A stretch of 64,000 nt of DNA from Poriferisodalis sp965116245 (lineage in GTDB: Bacteria; Actinomycetota; Acidimicrobiia; Acidimicrobiales; Poriferisodalaceae), in NCBI GenBank assembly GCA_965116245.1, contig OZ220497.1:248001-312000 (forward strand). The letters run 5' to 3'. A program made the translations under genes and the position numbers. The notes under the pieces were generated by a model. That model had not been told where the DNA came from and made no database searches. It saw only the letters and a list, made by a program, of their open reading frames with translations. Shown here in pieces: positions 16,438 through 25,193 of the stretch. Position 1 is the first letter of the stretch, and each line of letters begins with the position of its first letter.

Positions 16438-17345
16438 AAGTCGCCGTTGATTTCCCGTCGATCGCATTCCGCGAAGGACCCCAGCGGGTGCTCGACTTGG
16501 CGAAAGCCATTGAAGACTTCGGCTATGACGAAATTGCCGCTTTTGACCATGTAGTTATGGGGCACCCAGGTGAGGGACGGGTCACCATTTACCCCGCCAA
16601 CATCCCAATCCTCGAGGCGCTGATACTGCTGGCCAATATCGCAGCCGTCACGACACGGGTTTCGCTGTCTACCGAGGTGCTGGTGCTGCCCCAGCGCCAG
16701 CCGGTGCTGGTTGCCAAACAGGTCTCAACGCTGGACACACTTTCTGGTGGACGGGTACGCCTCGGTATCGGCGTAGGTTGGCAAGACTCCGAATACGACG
16801 CCCTAGAGGAGGATTTCCATACCAGAGGCAGACGCATGGACGAGGCCATTGACCTAATGCGGACCTACTGGGCAGGCGGCCGAATTGAGTTCTCGAGTAC
16901 GCACTACCGCAGCCACGACATGGGCATGGAGCCGGTTTCCCCGCAGGGTGCCGCCATCCCGCTTTGGATCGGCGGGGACAGCGCGGCCGCGCTGCGCCGT
17001 ACTGCCCAGAAAGGCGACGGCTGGATGGCGTCGGGCGTTAGCGACGAGCGTGCCCTTGAGTGCATGACGGAGATTCGTCGCCGAGCCGAGGAAGACTATG
17101 GACGTGATCCCGGCTCCATCGGCATGCAACTGATGCTCGCGCCGCCGCCGCGCACTGAGGCAGACAAGAACTTCTACGGCGACCTGAACCTCATAGGCGA
17201 ACGTGCCGCTGTCGTGGCAGCTCTGGGGTTTGACTGGACATCGGTTAACGCGACAGCAGTCTTCCAAGCGGGTGCGCGCTCGGTGGAAGCGATGATTGAC
17301 CGCTTGGGCGAAATCCGCGAACGTATTGCCGCTGAGACTGGCTGA
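16434..17345 (+). CDS. LLM-class F420-dependent oxidoreductase
   Basis: A luciferase-like TIM-barrel oxidoreductase of 303 residues. Features include AFDHVVMGHP, VSLSTEVLVLPQRQPVLVAK, the TLDTLSGGRVRLGIGVGWQ cofactor-binding stretch and IPLWIGGD. In this branch the cofactor is usually coenzyme F420 rather than FMN, consistent with cofC at 61 kb. Its 4-base overlap with the MaoC-like hydratase gene suggests it reduces or oxidises an acyl-CoA or lipid intermediate in the same pathway (inference). Confidence 0.88.
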   Translation: MKVAVDFPSIAFREGPQRVLDLAKAIEDFGYDEIAAFDHVVMGHPGEGRVTIYPANIPILEALILLANIAAVTTRVSLSTEVLVLPQRQPVLVAKQVSTLDTLSGGRVRLGIGVGWQDSEYDALEEDFHTRGRRMDEAIDLMRTYWAGGRIEFSSTHYRSHDMGMEPVSPQGAAIPLWIGGDSAAALRRTAQKGDGWMASGVSDERALECMTEIRRRAEEDYGRDPGSIGMQLMLAPPPRTEADKNFYGDLNLIGERAAVVAALGFDWTSVNATAVFQAGARSVEAMIDRLGEIRERIAAETG

Positions 17346-17382
17346 GCCGGTCAGAGTCTTCAAGCAACTACCGCCGGACCAG

Positions 17383-17404
17383 TGGGCCCAGACCTAAGGG
17401 CCCA
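17383..17404. terminator. Hairpin after the LLM gene
   Basis: TGGGCCC (17383-17389) and GGGCCCA (17398-17404) form a perfect 7-bp GC-rich stem with an 8-base loop, 38 bases after the LLM stop. No T-tract follows, so it would be a non-canonical terminator. Confidence 0.4.
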
Positions 17405-17519
17405 GTACGCCAGGCGAGCCTTCCGCGCCTCCTAAAAGCGAGTCAACCTGACACAATACGAACAGTCACAACGAACGGTTTCAAACAGCCGAACGCACAA
17501 CCCCCTACGGACGGATCTC

Positions 17520-18320
17520 ATGAGCCAGCCCCAACCCAACCCACAACTCATCGTTGACAATCTCAAGGCATGTTGGGCTAGCTGCAAGGAGCTATACGGC
17601 TCCCTAAGTGGCGACCAATGGCAAGTGCAGTCGCACTGCCCCGACTGGACCGTTCACGGAGTGCTCGCACACCAAGTGTCGGTTGAACAGGCTCTGACAG
17701 GATGGCTGCCCGAATCGGTCGATACTCCCCCGCCGTTTGGCGACATCGCTGGCTACGTCTCAACAGCCATGGCAATGAGCGGGTCGGAGCTGGCGAAGCT
17801 GGCGGCAGATGTGTGGGACAGACGTGCCGCTGAGCTTGACGCGCTTGATGAGGAGGTCTTTGAGCGCCCGTCAATCACCCCGGTGGGACCTGGCACCTAC
17901 GGACGTTTCATGGCGATACGCGAGTTTGACCATTGGATGCACGAGCGTGACTGCCGCACCCCATTGGGCATTCCAACAGACAACGGCGGCCCGGCAGCCG
18001 AGATGGCGCTCAATGAGGTCCACCTCTCAATCGGATACATCGCTGGCAAGAAGGTCGGACTGCCAGACGGCGCTTCCATGCGCTTCGATGTCACTGGCGC
18101 AGTCCAGCGAGACATCTACGTACAGGTAGAGGGGCGAGCCCGCGAGGCTGCCTACGTTGAGGACCCAACAGTCACGCTGCACTGTGACTCAATGGCCTTC
18201 ATGGATCTCGCCTGCGGGAGGATCGACCCAGAAGGGCCCATCGCCGCAGGCCAACTGACCTGGTCCGGCGATTCGGAGATCGGCGCGCACGCCGCTCGCA
18301 ACCTGCGCTTCACCATGTAG
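17520..18320 (+). CDS. DinB/maleylpyruvate-isomerase-like (mycothiol-dependent) protein
   Basis: A member of the TIGR03083-type actinobacterial DinB superfamily, whose best known example is mycothiol-dependent maleylpyruvate isomerase. The signature CPDWTVHGVLAHQVSVE is near residues 40-57 and the second metal-ligand helix EFDHWMHERD near 140. The C-terminal domain (about 165-266) resembles the SCP2-like module often attached to this family. The reaction is unknown. An mca gene elsewhere in the window supports mycothiol in this organism. The 174 bases upstream contain one hairpin and no promoter I can call. Confidence 0.85.
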   Translation: MSQPQPNPQLIVDNLKACWASCKELYGSLSGDQWQVQSHCPDWTVHGVLAHQVSVEQALTGWLPESVDTPPPFGDIAGYVSTAMAMSGSELAKLAADVWDRRAAELDALDEEVFERPSITPVGPGTYGRFMAIREFDHWMHERDCRTPLGIPTDNGGPAAEMALNEVHLSIGYIAGKKVGLPDGASMRFDVTGAVQRDIYVQVEGRAREAAYVEDPTVTLHCDSMAFMDLACGRIDPEGPIAAGQLTWSGDSEIGAHAARNLRFTM

Positions 18321-18343
18321 CGCTTCGCTTGGGTAGCGCTTCG
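18318..18343. repeat. Stop-codon duplication
   Basis: TAGCGCTTCG, whose TAG is the stop of the preceding gene, recurs 16 bases later (18318-18327 and 18334-18343). Confidence 0.85.
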
Positions 18344-18402
18344 ATGCGTGGTTGATGCAGCTACGCCCAAAGCGATTTGGTGCCCAGTGGTACGATCCTG
18401 CC

Positions 18403-19326
18403 ATGAATGCCACCACGCTCAATATTGAGCCGCTTGATGCCACGTTTGGCGCGTGGGTACGCGACATTGAGCTTCGCTCCATAGATGAAATCACATTTGA
18501 GGCGCTACACGAGGCTTGGCTTGAGTACGCGTTGCTGATCTTCTCAGGCCAGTTCTTCACCAACGACGAGCAAGATGCGTTCGCCTCTCGCTTCGGCAAC
18601 TTGGAATTCAACGCAGCCCCCATCTCGAATGTCGACAAGAACGGTGTCGTCCACCATGACGCGAAAGACGATCTGGTGAAGTCACTGAAGGGCAACTGGG
18701 GCTGGCACCACGACAGCACCTATATGCCCATTCAAGCCAAGGGCGCCGTTTTCAGCGCCGAGTTGGTGCCCGCCGACGGAGCCGACACTGGCTGGGCAGA
18801 TATGCGCGCCGCATACGAGGCGCTGTCAGACGAAGACCGCGAACTCGTCCATACGCTCAAGGCCTACCACTCGCTGTACTACAGCCAAGGCCGCATGGGC
18901 TACTTGCCGCAGAAAAGGGACGACGGTTCTTACGGCATGTACGGCTATCACGACATGGAAGTGCCATTGCGTCCTTTGGTGAAGGTCCACCCCGACACCG
19001 GACGCACGAACCTGCTGATCGGCCGCCACGCTCACGACATCGTTGACATGGAACCGGCTGAATCCGAGGCTCTGCTAGATCGGCTGAACGCGGAGGCTTG
19101 CGTGCCGCCGCGCATCTACCAGCACGCATGGACTGCAGGCGAAGCAGTCATCTGGGATAACCGCAGGCTCATGCATCAGGGGGTGCCATTCAACATGTCC
19201 CAGCCCCGGAAAATGTGGCACACCCGCATAGCTGGCGAGCCGCAGTCCGAGCTGGCACTCAACCACAGCGTTTCATCAGCGGAATTCCGGCACGAACGCG
19301 ATGCCATTTTGAACTCGGCGGGCTAG
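18403..19326 (+). CDS. TauD/TfdA-family Fe(II)/2-oxoglutarate dioxygenase
   Basis: A non-haem iron dioxygenase of 307 residues. The 2-His-1-Asp facial triad is visible as WGWHHDSTYMP (His-x-Asp at about 103-105) and the distal His in AVIWDNRRLMHQG; the 2-oxoglutarate-binding Arg is in KMWHTRIAGE. TauD/TfdA enzymes hydroxylate taurine, aryloxyalkanoates and other small carboxylates or sulfonates; the substrate is not predictable here. ATG 18403 gives the usual start; the 17 codons before it are not needed. A DUF1330 gene follows on the same strand. Confidence 0.9.
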   Translation: MNATTLNIEPLDATFGAWVRDIELRSIDEITFEALHEAWLEYALLIFSGQFFTNDEQDAFASRFGNLEFNAAPISNVDKNGVVHHDAKDDLVKSLKGNWGWHHDSTYMPIQAKGAVFSAELVPADGADTGWADMRAAYEALSDEDRELVHTLKAYHSLYYSQGRMGYLPQKRDDGSYGMYGYHDMEVPLRPLVKVHPDTGRTNLLIGRHAHDIVDMEPAESEALLDRLNAEACVPPRIYQHAWTAGEAVIWDNRRLMHQGVPFNMSQPRKMWHTRIAGEPQSELALNHSVSSAEFRHERDAILNSAG

Positions 19327-19374
19327 GCGCGGAGTCACTGTGCAGACGCTGCTGAAAGACATAGAGGGAACACT

Positions 19375-19662
19375 GTGGCTGCGTACGTCATAACCAGGGT
19401 TGAGATCTCTAACGCGGCTCAATACGAGAAATACAAGGCGTTGTCACCTGCCGCGGTAGCCGAGAGCGGCGGGAAGTTCATTGTGCGTGGCGGTGAGTCA
19501 GTCACCCTCGAAGGACCCGAAGAGACACAGCGCATCGTCGTGTTGGAGTTCCCCGATATGGAAACGGCCAGGAGCTTCTACGACTCTGAGCAATACCGGC
19601 GCGCGCGAGAAGTCAGAGCTGGCGCGGCGGAACTACAGATGGTCGTAGTTTCGGGCGTATAA
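19375..19662 (+). CDS. DUF1330 (dimeric ferredoxin-like) protein
   Basis: A 95-residue protein with the DUF1330 pattern: AAYVITRVEISNAAQYEKYK at the start, GGKFIVRGGESVTLEG in the middle and VVLEFPDMETARSFYDSEQY towards the end. It folds as a dimeric alpha/beta barrel; no function is established for the family. The start is GTG 19375, with GAGGGA upstream. It is convergent with the coiled-coil membrane protein gene. Confidence 0.88.
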   Translation: MAAYVITRVEISNAAQYEKYKALSPAAVAESGGKFIVRGGESVTLEGPEETQRIVVLEFPDMETARSFYDSEQYRRAREVRAGAAELQMVVVSGV

Positions 19663-19737
19663 CAACTCAACCGCCGGTACTAGACGATTTAGACACTGTG
19701 TCGCTTCGCTGGAGACGTAACGCTCGCCCACCGCAAA

Positions 19738-20214
19738 CTAATCTCGCACCGACAGCCCGACATGAGCTTCTAGCCGAGCAAGCCTGTCGGTGTGATCCCG
19801 CAGGATGACATGGATCTCCCGAAAGCCCGTCTGCATCTCGGCTCGTAACTCGCTGCCGAGGTCACCTATTTCGGCGCGTAACTCGCTCGCTAGGGTGTCA
19901 ATACGACCGTTCATCACCGCGAACTGCTCGTTCATCGCATCAAACCGCGCGTTTATCGCTGCGAACTGCATCATCATAACGACGGCCAGGGCGCTGAGGA
20001 GCGCAGCCACGATTCCACCGAACACAGTGACCATCACTGTCGGCGACACTCCAGCACGCCTGTCGCCATGGGTCCCAATGCTCCTTGCCTCCACCCCAGC
20101 CGGATCCCTAGCAACACTGGCTACCGACAACTCGGTAGCCGTAGACGGCTCACTAGCTGCGTTCGGGCCTTGTTGAGGGTTCATGGCGGTGGTCGATTCC
20201 AAAGAAGCTGACAT
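19738..20214 (-). CDS. Single-pass membrane protein with C-terminal coiled coil
   Basis: I do not recognise a named family. The 158-residue protein has a polar Ser/Thr/Ala-rich N-terminus, one transmembrane helix (about 64-85: VMVTVFGGIVAALLSALAVV), then a heptad-type coiled coil (FAAINARFDAMNEQFAVMNG, ASELRAEIGDLGSELRAEMQ) ending DRLARLEAHVG. ATG 20214 is chosen because AGGAGG lies 6 bases upstream, so the longer open frame to 20331 is discarded. The layout closely resembles the protein at 49221-49670, including the DR(L/V)AR(L/I)E C-terminal motif. Confidence 0.75.
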   Translation of the reverse strand: MSASLESTTAMNPQQGPNAASEPSTATELSVASVARDPAGVEARSIGTHGDRRAGVSPTVMVTVFGGIVAALLSALAVVMMMQFAAINARFDAMNEQFAVMNGRIDTLASELRAEIGDLGSELRAEMQTGFREIHVILRDHTDRLARLEAHVGLSVRD

Positions 20215-20465
20215 CGGGCCTCCTGCAGGTCGCGGCGCAGTTCTGCGCATATCTGGTATCTGAGAGACCGCCGCAGTAGCCGGGCAGCGAGGCACGCTCC
20301 AACATAGACCAAACCAACATCCACCATCCACCGCATTCTTCGGGTCGTACTTTTCGGTCTGATGCGACGCCTACGAGTGCCTTGTGCTTACAAGAGCCCA
20401 ATGCAAGGAAATCATGTCATCATGGCATCCACTGCCTTGCATCTGACTACGAGGAGTTAGCCGAA

Positions 20466-20852
20466 ATGAGCCGCAAGTCGATTGAGATCGAGGGCTTCAA
20501 GCACGCGAACCCGATCCCCGCCGCAACGCGGATCGGGCCGCTGGTGATGTCCAGTATCACGCCTCCGACCACCCCCGGCAGCCGCGACATCCCAGACACG
20601 CTCGAGGCGCAGATCGACAATCTGTTCACCCATGTGGACCAGATGCTTGACGGTGCAGGAGCCACGTGGGACCACGTCGCCAAGATGACGTTCTATGTCA
20701 CCGATCCAGCGGCATCGAGGCCAGCGCTGAATGGACCATGGCTGGAACGCTTCCCCAACCCCGAGTCGCGACCCGCTCGTCACAACATGAAGGTGGAGGG
20801 TGGTGGGCCCGCGCAAATCTCCTGCACCTTCGTGGCCTACGTCAACGACTAG
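20466..20852 (+). CDS. RidA/YjgF-family protein
   Basis: A 128-residue chorismate-mutase-like-fold protein of the RidA/YER057c/UK114 superfamily, which hydrolyses reactive enamine/imine intermediates in classical members. Visible features are RIGPLVMSSITPP, QIDNLFTHVDQMLDGAGATW, VAKMTFYVTDPA and the C-terminal PARHNMKVEGGG. The substrate-binding Arg of true RidA is expected at the PARHN position. ATG 20466 follows GAGGAG; the frame upstream is not needed. It is convergent with the hydratase gene. Confidence 0.88.
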   Translation: MSRKSIEIEGFKHANPIPAATRIGPLVMSSITPPTTPGSRDIPDTLEAQIDNLFTHVDQMLDGAGATWDHVAKMTFYVTDPAASRPALNGPWLERFPNPESRPARHNMKVEGGGPAQISCTFVAYVND

Positions 20853-20902
20853 CGCATCCAGCGCGACATCGCATCCAGAGCAGCAACACATTCAGCAAAG
20901 CG

Positions 20903-21709
20903 TCAAACTTCAACGTCACCGATACCGAAGCTGATCTGGCCCAGCGGGCCGAAGTCTGCGACCACAGCATCGCCGGGACGGACAGTGCGGGCCCGGATGA
21001 ACGAGCCCGACAAGATGGTGTGGCCCGCGGACATGGTGACGCCGAACTCGCTGAGCTTGCGGGCGAGCCAAGCAACCGAGTTGAGGGGGTTGCCCATGAC
21101 AGCCGCGGCAGTACCGGATTCCTCCAAGTCGCCGTTGATATACAGCGCTCCGCCGATGTGCCGAATGTCAACGTCGGTCAGCCTGGTCGGGCGGCCGCCC
21201 ACCATGATGAACCCGCACGATGCCGCGTCGGCAATGCTGTCAACCACACCGGCTTGCGTGCTGCGCCGGTTGTAGCGCCGATCTACTACCTCAATGGCTG
21301 GCAGGATGAAATCTGTCGCTCGCATGACATCAACCGCGTTGATGTCGGGGCCGCCGAGGTTGGACTTAAGCACAAAAACGATCTCAATTTCCACCAACGG
21401 CACGTTGAGGATGGAGGCGGGCACAATCGAGCCCTCATCAAGGAACCAGTTGTCAAACAGCGTTCCATAGTCGGGTTCGGTGGCGCCGGTCGTGGAGCGC
21501 ATGGCCTTGGAGGTCAACCCCACCTTGTGGCCCTTGACGACGCGACCAGCCGCAACCTTGGCGTCGGTTACGTACTGGCCGATGGCGTAGGCGTCCTCTA
21601 TGTCGGCACCCGCATAGGTGTCTGTGATCGGGTCGATCCACTCGCCGGTGTTCTCGGCATGCAGCAAAGCCGCAGCCGCCTCGCGCCGTTGAGTATCAGT
21701 CATAGCCAC
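20903..21709 (-). CDS. 2-keto-4-pentenoate hydratase (FAH superfamily)
   Basis: A 268-residue protein resembling MhpD/XylJ/BphE-type 2-hydroxypenta-2,4-dienoate hydratases, which add water to a dienoate in aromatic meta-cleavage pathways. Characteristic segments are GHKVGLTSKAMR, LVEIEIVFVLKSNL (metal-binding Glu-x-Glu), AIEVVDRRY and GNPLNSVAWLARKLSEFG. The start GTG 21709 is supported by AAGGGA 7 bases upstream; ATG 21703 is the alternative. No other meta-cleavage genes are adjacent. Confidence 0.9.
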   Translation of the reverse strand: MAMTDTQRREAAAALLHAENTGEWIDPITDTYAGADIEDAYAIGQYVTDAKVAAGRVVKGHKVGLTSKAMRSTTGATEPDYGTLFDNWFLDEGSIVPASILNVPLVEIEIVFVLKSNLGGPDINAVDVMRATDFILPAIEVVDRRYNRRSTQAGVVDSIADAASCGFIMVGGRPTRLTDVDIRHIGGALYINGDLEESGTAAAVMGNPLNSVAWLARKLSEFGVTMSAGHTILSGSFIRARTVRPGDAVVADFGPLGQISFGIGDVEV

Positions 21710-21847
21710 GTCGGATTCCCTTCTTTCGGCACGGGACCTTACGCGCTGGCTAAATCAGCCTAAATCAGCACAGAGCAAGTCTGTAGGGACAGATCAACAC
21801 AGCGCAGACTGGCACCGGCTGATTTAGTACCAGGTCCGCGCGACCAG

Positions 21848-22489
21848 CTAGTAGGTCGAATCGCCCCACGTCTCGCTGAAGACAATCTCCGACAGCGGCA
21901 AGCGGTCAAGCTTGCGGGGGAACGGCTGGGTGCGGTAGCCGACCGCTATGTGAGCGGCCGTGGCAACGCCTTCTGGAATGTTCAACATCTCTGCAACTTG
22001 CGGTTCATACATGCACAGCAGCGTCGTTAGTGCTGTCCCCAAGCCAGCCTCGCGACAGCCCAGCAGGAAGTTCTGCACCGCCGGGTAGATCGAGCCACCG
22101 CCCACGACGCTTAGGCGATCAAGCTCAGTGTCGGTGGGATGCACTCCATCGATGTAGCCGCATGCCACCACTATGACCGGTACCTCGGCCAGGTGCTCAG
22201 CGAAGTAGTCGGCGCTGTCAAGCAGACGGTTTGCCTTCTCGCCCACGATCTCAATATCACCGGAGCGGGCCATGCCCAGGTAGGCCTTCCACGGCTCCAG
22301 ATACCACTCCTGCAGTTGCTGTTTTTTCGCCTCGTCGCGAACCACAATGAACCGCACAGGCTGTCGGTTGCCGCCTTGTGGCGCATGGCGTGCGTAGTCG
22401 AATGCCTGCTCCAGTGTCTCGTCTGACACAGGGTCGGTGGTGAAGTACCGCGTCGTCATCGACGTAAGGGCTGCCTCGCTAAGTTCCAT
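21848..22489 (-). CDS. Nitroreductase-family FMN oxidoreductase
   Basis: A 213-residue FMN-dependent NAD(P)H nitroreductase-fold enzyme. The N-terminal motif TTRYFTTDPVSDETLEQAFDYA and HAPQGGNRQPVRFIVV correspond to the FMN-phosphate binding region; GCREAGLGTALTTLLC and the VAVGYRTQPFPRKLDRLPLS tail are family-typical. The natural substrate is unknown. ATG 22489 follows AAGGAAG. The 221 bases between this gene and the znuB stop hold no recognisable feature apart from short TTCCTTCCTG duplications. Confidence 0.88.
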   Translation of the reverse strand: MELSEAALTSMTTRYFTTDPVSDETLEQAFDYARHAPQGGNRQPVRFIVVRDEAKKQQLQEWYLEPWKAYLGMARSGDIEIVGEKANRLLDSADYFAEHLAEVPVIVVACGYIDGVHPTDTELDRLSVVGGGSIYPAVQNFLLGCREAGLGTALTTLLCMYEPQVAEMLNIPEGVATAAHIAVGYRTQPFPRKLDRLPLSEIVFSETWGDSTY

Positions 22490-22710
22490 GACCGTCTTCC
22501 TTCCTGCTTCCTTCCTGGTTACTTTGCCCGGCTACCTTGCCGGGGACCCGCTACGCCCAGTTACCCCGTTGCCCAAATCGAGGTCTGCTGCGCTGAAGGG
22601 GGCCTGCACCACAGTAATCACCAACGACTACACCGACCGCGACACAGCATGCGGTGATGTCATACGGGAACGTCGCACGGGAACTATGTGGGTCAGACGA
22701 ACGATCACAA

Positions 22711-23595
22711 TCAACACTTGCTGCAAAGGCACGGACAGCGCTCTAAGCGAGTTGTCGCCTTCATCACGCCAGTTACCAGTAGTGCCGCCATCAACAGGAT
22801 CACAGTCACCAACGCCATGGAGGCACCGGCCGCGGTTCCATGGTGATAGCTGACTAGCAGCCCAATGATTGCGGCCGCCGACCCCAGCCCTACTGCGCAG
22901 ACCATGATGTGCGGCACTCGACGTACCAGCAGGCTCGCTGTGGCTGCTGGCGCAACCAAGAACGCAAACACCAACAGGCTTCCCACAGCCTCAAACGACG
23001 ACACGACTGCGATTGTCAGCAATGCCAGCAGCGCAGCGTGGGCGAGTTTCGGACGCATCACTGCTAGCCGGGCTTGCGACTCGTCAAATGTCATCACGAA
23101 GAACGCTCGGTGCAGCACCACAACACCAGTGACCGAGACCGCGGCGGTTATGGCCTGCCTGCGCAAGTCGTCGCTGTCCACGCCCGTGATGGACCCGAAC
23201 AAAAAGCGTGTGAGGTCGCCCGAGTAGGCACCTGCACCGGACGAAATCACCACTACGGCGAGTGCCAGGAAGCCGACGAACAGAACACCTATGGAGGTTT
23301 CCTCAGACAGTGGCGAATAGTGGCGGATGAGATAGATGCCCGCAACCATCGCGAGGGCAGCGGCGAGCGCACCTAGCGTGGTGCTGAAGCCGATGATGTA
23401 GGCCACAGCAATGCCCGGCAACACACCGTGAGCGAATGCGTCACCCAGGAACGTCATGCCGCGCAGCACTACCCACGTGCCCACGACTGAGGTGGTAAGC
23501 ACGGTGAGCAGCGCTGCCCATAACGCTTGTTGCATGAACGGGCTCTGCACAAAAGGGTCGATCCACCACGCGACTGGATCGGCCAAAAAACGCAT
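22711..23595 (-). CDS. znuB: Zinc/manganese ABC transporter permease
   Basis: Membrane permease of a metal ABC importer (ABC-3 family), 294 residues with eight or so hydrophobic segments. Recognisable stretches are VVGTWVVLRGMTFLGDAFAH (the coupling region for the ATPase), LLVFAFLVAPAATASLLVRR and GLLVSYHHGTAAGASMALV. It lies 9 bases downstream of znuA on the same strand. The ATPase gene znuC is divergent on the other side of znuA. Zinc rather than manganese is suggested by the Zur regulator and box nearby (inference). Confidence 0.93.
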   Translation of the reverse strand: MRFLADPVAWWIDPFVQSPFMQQALWAALLTVLTTSVVGTWVVLRGMTFLGDAFAHGVLPGIAVAYIIGFSTTLGALAAALAMVAGIYLIRHYSPLSEETSIGVLFVGFLALAVVVISSGAGAYSGDLTRFLFGSITGVDSDDLRRQAITAAVSVTGVVVLHRAFFVMTFDESQARLAVMRPKLAHAALLALLTIAVVSSFEAVGSLLVFAFLVAPAATASLLVRRVPHIMVCAVGLGSAAAIIGLLVSYHHGTAAGASMALVTVILLMAALLVTGVMKATTRLERCPCLCSKC

Positions 23596-23604
23596 ATCCG
23601 AGGT

Positions 23605-25068
23605 TTAGCCGGTCGGCTGCAATGCGTCCACTATGCGCTGAGCGTTGCTGGTCAGCATGTTGATGTAGGTATTCGCCCAACCGTCGGCTTCGGAGAGACT
23701 TCCCGTTGCCAAGCCCACGACCTCCACACCGGGTAGATGCGACGCCACTGCTTCCGCCGTGTCGGTGCTGTGAGTGTTGTCCGTGAAGATTGCGAGTACG
23801 CCTGTTTCAGCGATGAGTTCTGACAGTTCTTCAAGATGGGCGATGCTTGACTCAGCCGTGGTGCTAAACGACGGGATGACAGCACCGAGAACGTTGAATC
23901 CGTAGCGATCAGCGAAGTAGCCGAAGACGTCGTGATTCGTAACCAATATTCGGTCCTCAGGGTCAAGCGCTTTGACGATGTCAGCTACCTGGTAATCGGC
24001 TTCGGTAAGTGCGGTCTGATACGCGGCGAGACAGGTCTCCACATCGGCGTCGGATACTCCTTCGATTGCGGAAATGGCTGCCGCGAGTTGGGGAAGGGCA
24101 TCTGAGACCCGCACAGGATCGAACCAAATGTGCGGGTCAAACTCGCCGTGGTCGTGCCCGTGATCGTCGTGGCCATGATCTTCGTGGTCGTCATGATCAT
24201 CATGAGCCTCGTCCTCGTGGTCATGGTCATCATGGCCCTCGTCCACATGACCGTGATCTTCGTGGTCGTCATGATCATCATGGGCCTCATCCTCGTGGTC
24301 ATGGTCATCATGGCCCTCGTCCACATGGCCGTGATCTTCGTGGTCTTCATGATCATCATCGGCCTCATCCTCGTGGTCATGGTCATCATGGCCCTCGTCC
24401 TCGTGGCCATGGTCATCGTGCCCATGTTCATCATCGGCCTCGTCCTCATGACCGTGATCGTCATGATCGTCGTGGGCCTCGTCCTCATGACCGTGATCTT
24501 CGTGGTCGCCATGGTCGTCATGATCTTCGTGATCGCTATGGCTGTCGTGGCCACCCTCTAGCGCGTCAACAATGTGATCTCCCAAGCGGAAGATGGGAAT
24601 TCCCTCGCCCTCCACCGCATCCAGAGTGTCGTCAAGGTTGATCTCCAGTCCGAGCCCGTTGGCTACTACCAAGTCTGCGTTTGCCATGTCGGAGCGGTCT
24701 TGCAGCGACGCCTCAAACGTGTGGGGATCTGAGCCCGGCGGCATGATGGTCTGAATCTCTGCAATATCCCCGCACGCTAGGTTTTTGACGACATCGGCCC
24801 AGATAGATGTGGTCGCGATAATCAGCGGCAGTTCTGCACTGCCGCTTGTTGAGTCGCCATCATCTGAATCACTCGCAACTGTGTCGCTAGCAGCCGGTTC
24901 AGTCGATGCTGGGCCATCAGACGTGGATCCGTTATCGGAGCAGGCGGCGGCGAACAACACCATCACTGCCACCAGCGACGGCAACCGCGCCGCCATAGGT
25001 TTGCCCTTGGCGGCTTGTCGTTCGTCGCGCTCAGATGCGGCGACGGATTGGTGAATATGCTTGTACAT
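23605..25068 (-). CDS. znuA: Zinc ABC transporter substrate-binding lipoprotein with giant His-rich loop
   Basis: Periplasmic-type metal-binding protein (cluster A-I) that delivers Zn2+ to ZnuB. It has a lipoprotein signal (lipobox FAAACSDN), an N-lobe with TTSIWADVVKNLACGD and MPPGSDPHTFEAS (first His ligand), then about 137 residues of His/Asp/Glu-rich repeats where normal ZnuA has a loop of a few tens. The C-lobe contains HDVFGYFADRYGFNVLGAV and FTDNTHS. ATG 25068 is preferred over GTG 25104, which lies inside the operator: TATAGT ends 7 bases before ATG 25068, fitting a leaderless transcript. ATG 24996 is another option. Confidence 0.92.
   Translation of the reverse strand: MYKHIHQSVAASERDERQAAKGKPMAARLPSLVAVMVLFAAACSDNGSTSDGPASTEPAASDTVASDSDDGDSTSGSAELPLIIATTSIWADVVKNLACGDIAEIQTIMPPGSDPHTFEASLQDRSDMANADLVVANGLGLEINLDDTLDAVEGEGIPIFRLGDHIVDALEGGHDSHSDHEDHDDHGDHEDHGHEDEAHDDHDDHGHEDEADDEHGHDDHGHEDEGHDDHDHEDEADDDHEDHEDHGHVDEGHDDHDHEDEAHDDHDDHEDHGHVDEGHDDHDHEDEAHDDHDDHEDHGHDDHGHDHGEFDPHIWFDPVRVSDALPQLAAAISAIEGVSDADVETCLAAYQTALTEADYQVADIVKALDPEDRILVTNHDVFGYFADRYGFNVLGAVIPSFSTTAESSIAHLEELSELIAETGVLAIFTDNTHSTDTAEAVASHLPGVEVVGLATGSLSEADGWANTYINMLTSNAQRIVDALQPTG
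24148..24558. repeat. His/Asp/Glu repeat region in znuA
   Basis: About 410 bases of near-repetitive CAT/GAT/GAC/GAG-type codons, including roughly three copies of a 78-bp (26-residue) unit starting HEDHGHVDEGHDDHDHEDEA. All copies keep the frame. Long antisense frames across it are by-products of the repetitive sequence. Confidence 0.93.
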
Positions 25069-25080
25069 GACGCGTACTAT

Positions 25081-25099
25081 AGTGAGACTCATTCTCACT
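25081..25099. promoter_or_regulatory. Zur-type operator over the znuA promoter
   Basis: AGTGAGA-CTCAT-TCTCACT is a perfect 7-bp inverted repeat with a 5-bp spacer. Read on the minus strand it resembles the actinobacterial Zur box (TGAxAATGATTxTCA type). It lies 12 bases upstream of the chosen znuA start and directly abuts a TATAGT -10-like hexamer, so zinc-bound Zur would block RNA polymerase. znuC starts about 95 bases away on the other side and could share the control. Confidence 0.75.
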
Positions 25100-25193
25100 A
25101 CCACTGTCTCACTGAACTACTCACTCACTGACCCACTCACTCAGGCACTAAAGGCCCAACGCTGCTGGTAGCCCAACGTCAACGTCCCACCTG

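Noticed and set aside
20666..21763. Plus-strand 365-codon frame opposite the 2-keto-4-pentenoate hydratase gene
   Set aside because: The minus-strand hydratase has clear catalytic motifs; the plus frame shows none.
24009..24641. Antisense frames rich in Arg/His/Gly or Val/Ile/Met across the znuA repeats
   Set aside because: They arise from the repetitive His/Asp codons of znuA and have no start signals or homologous features.
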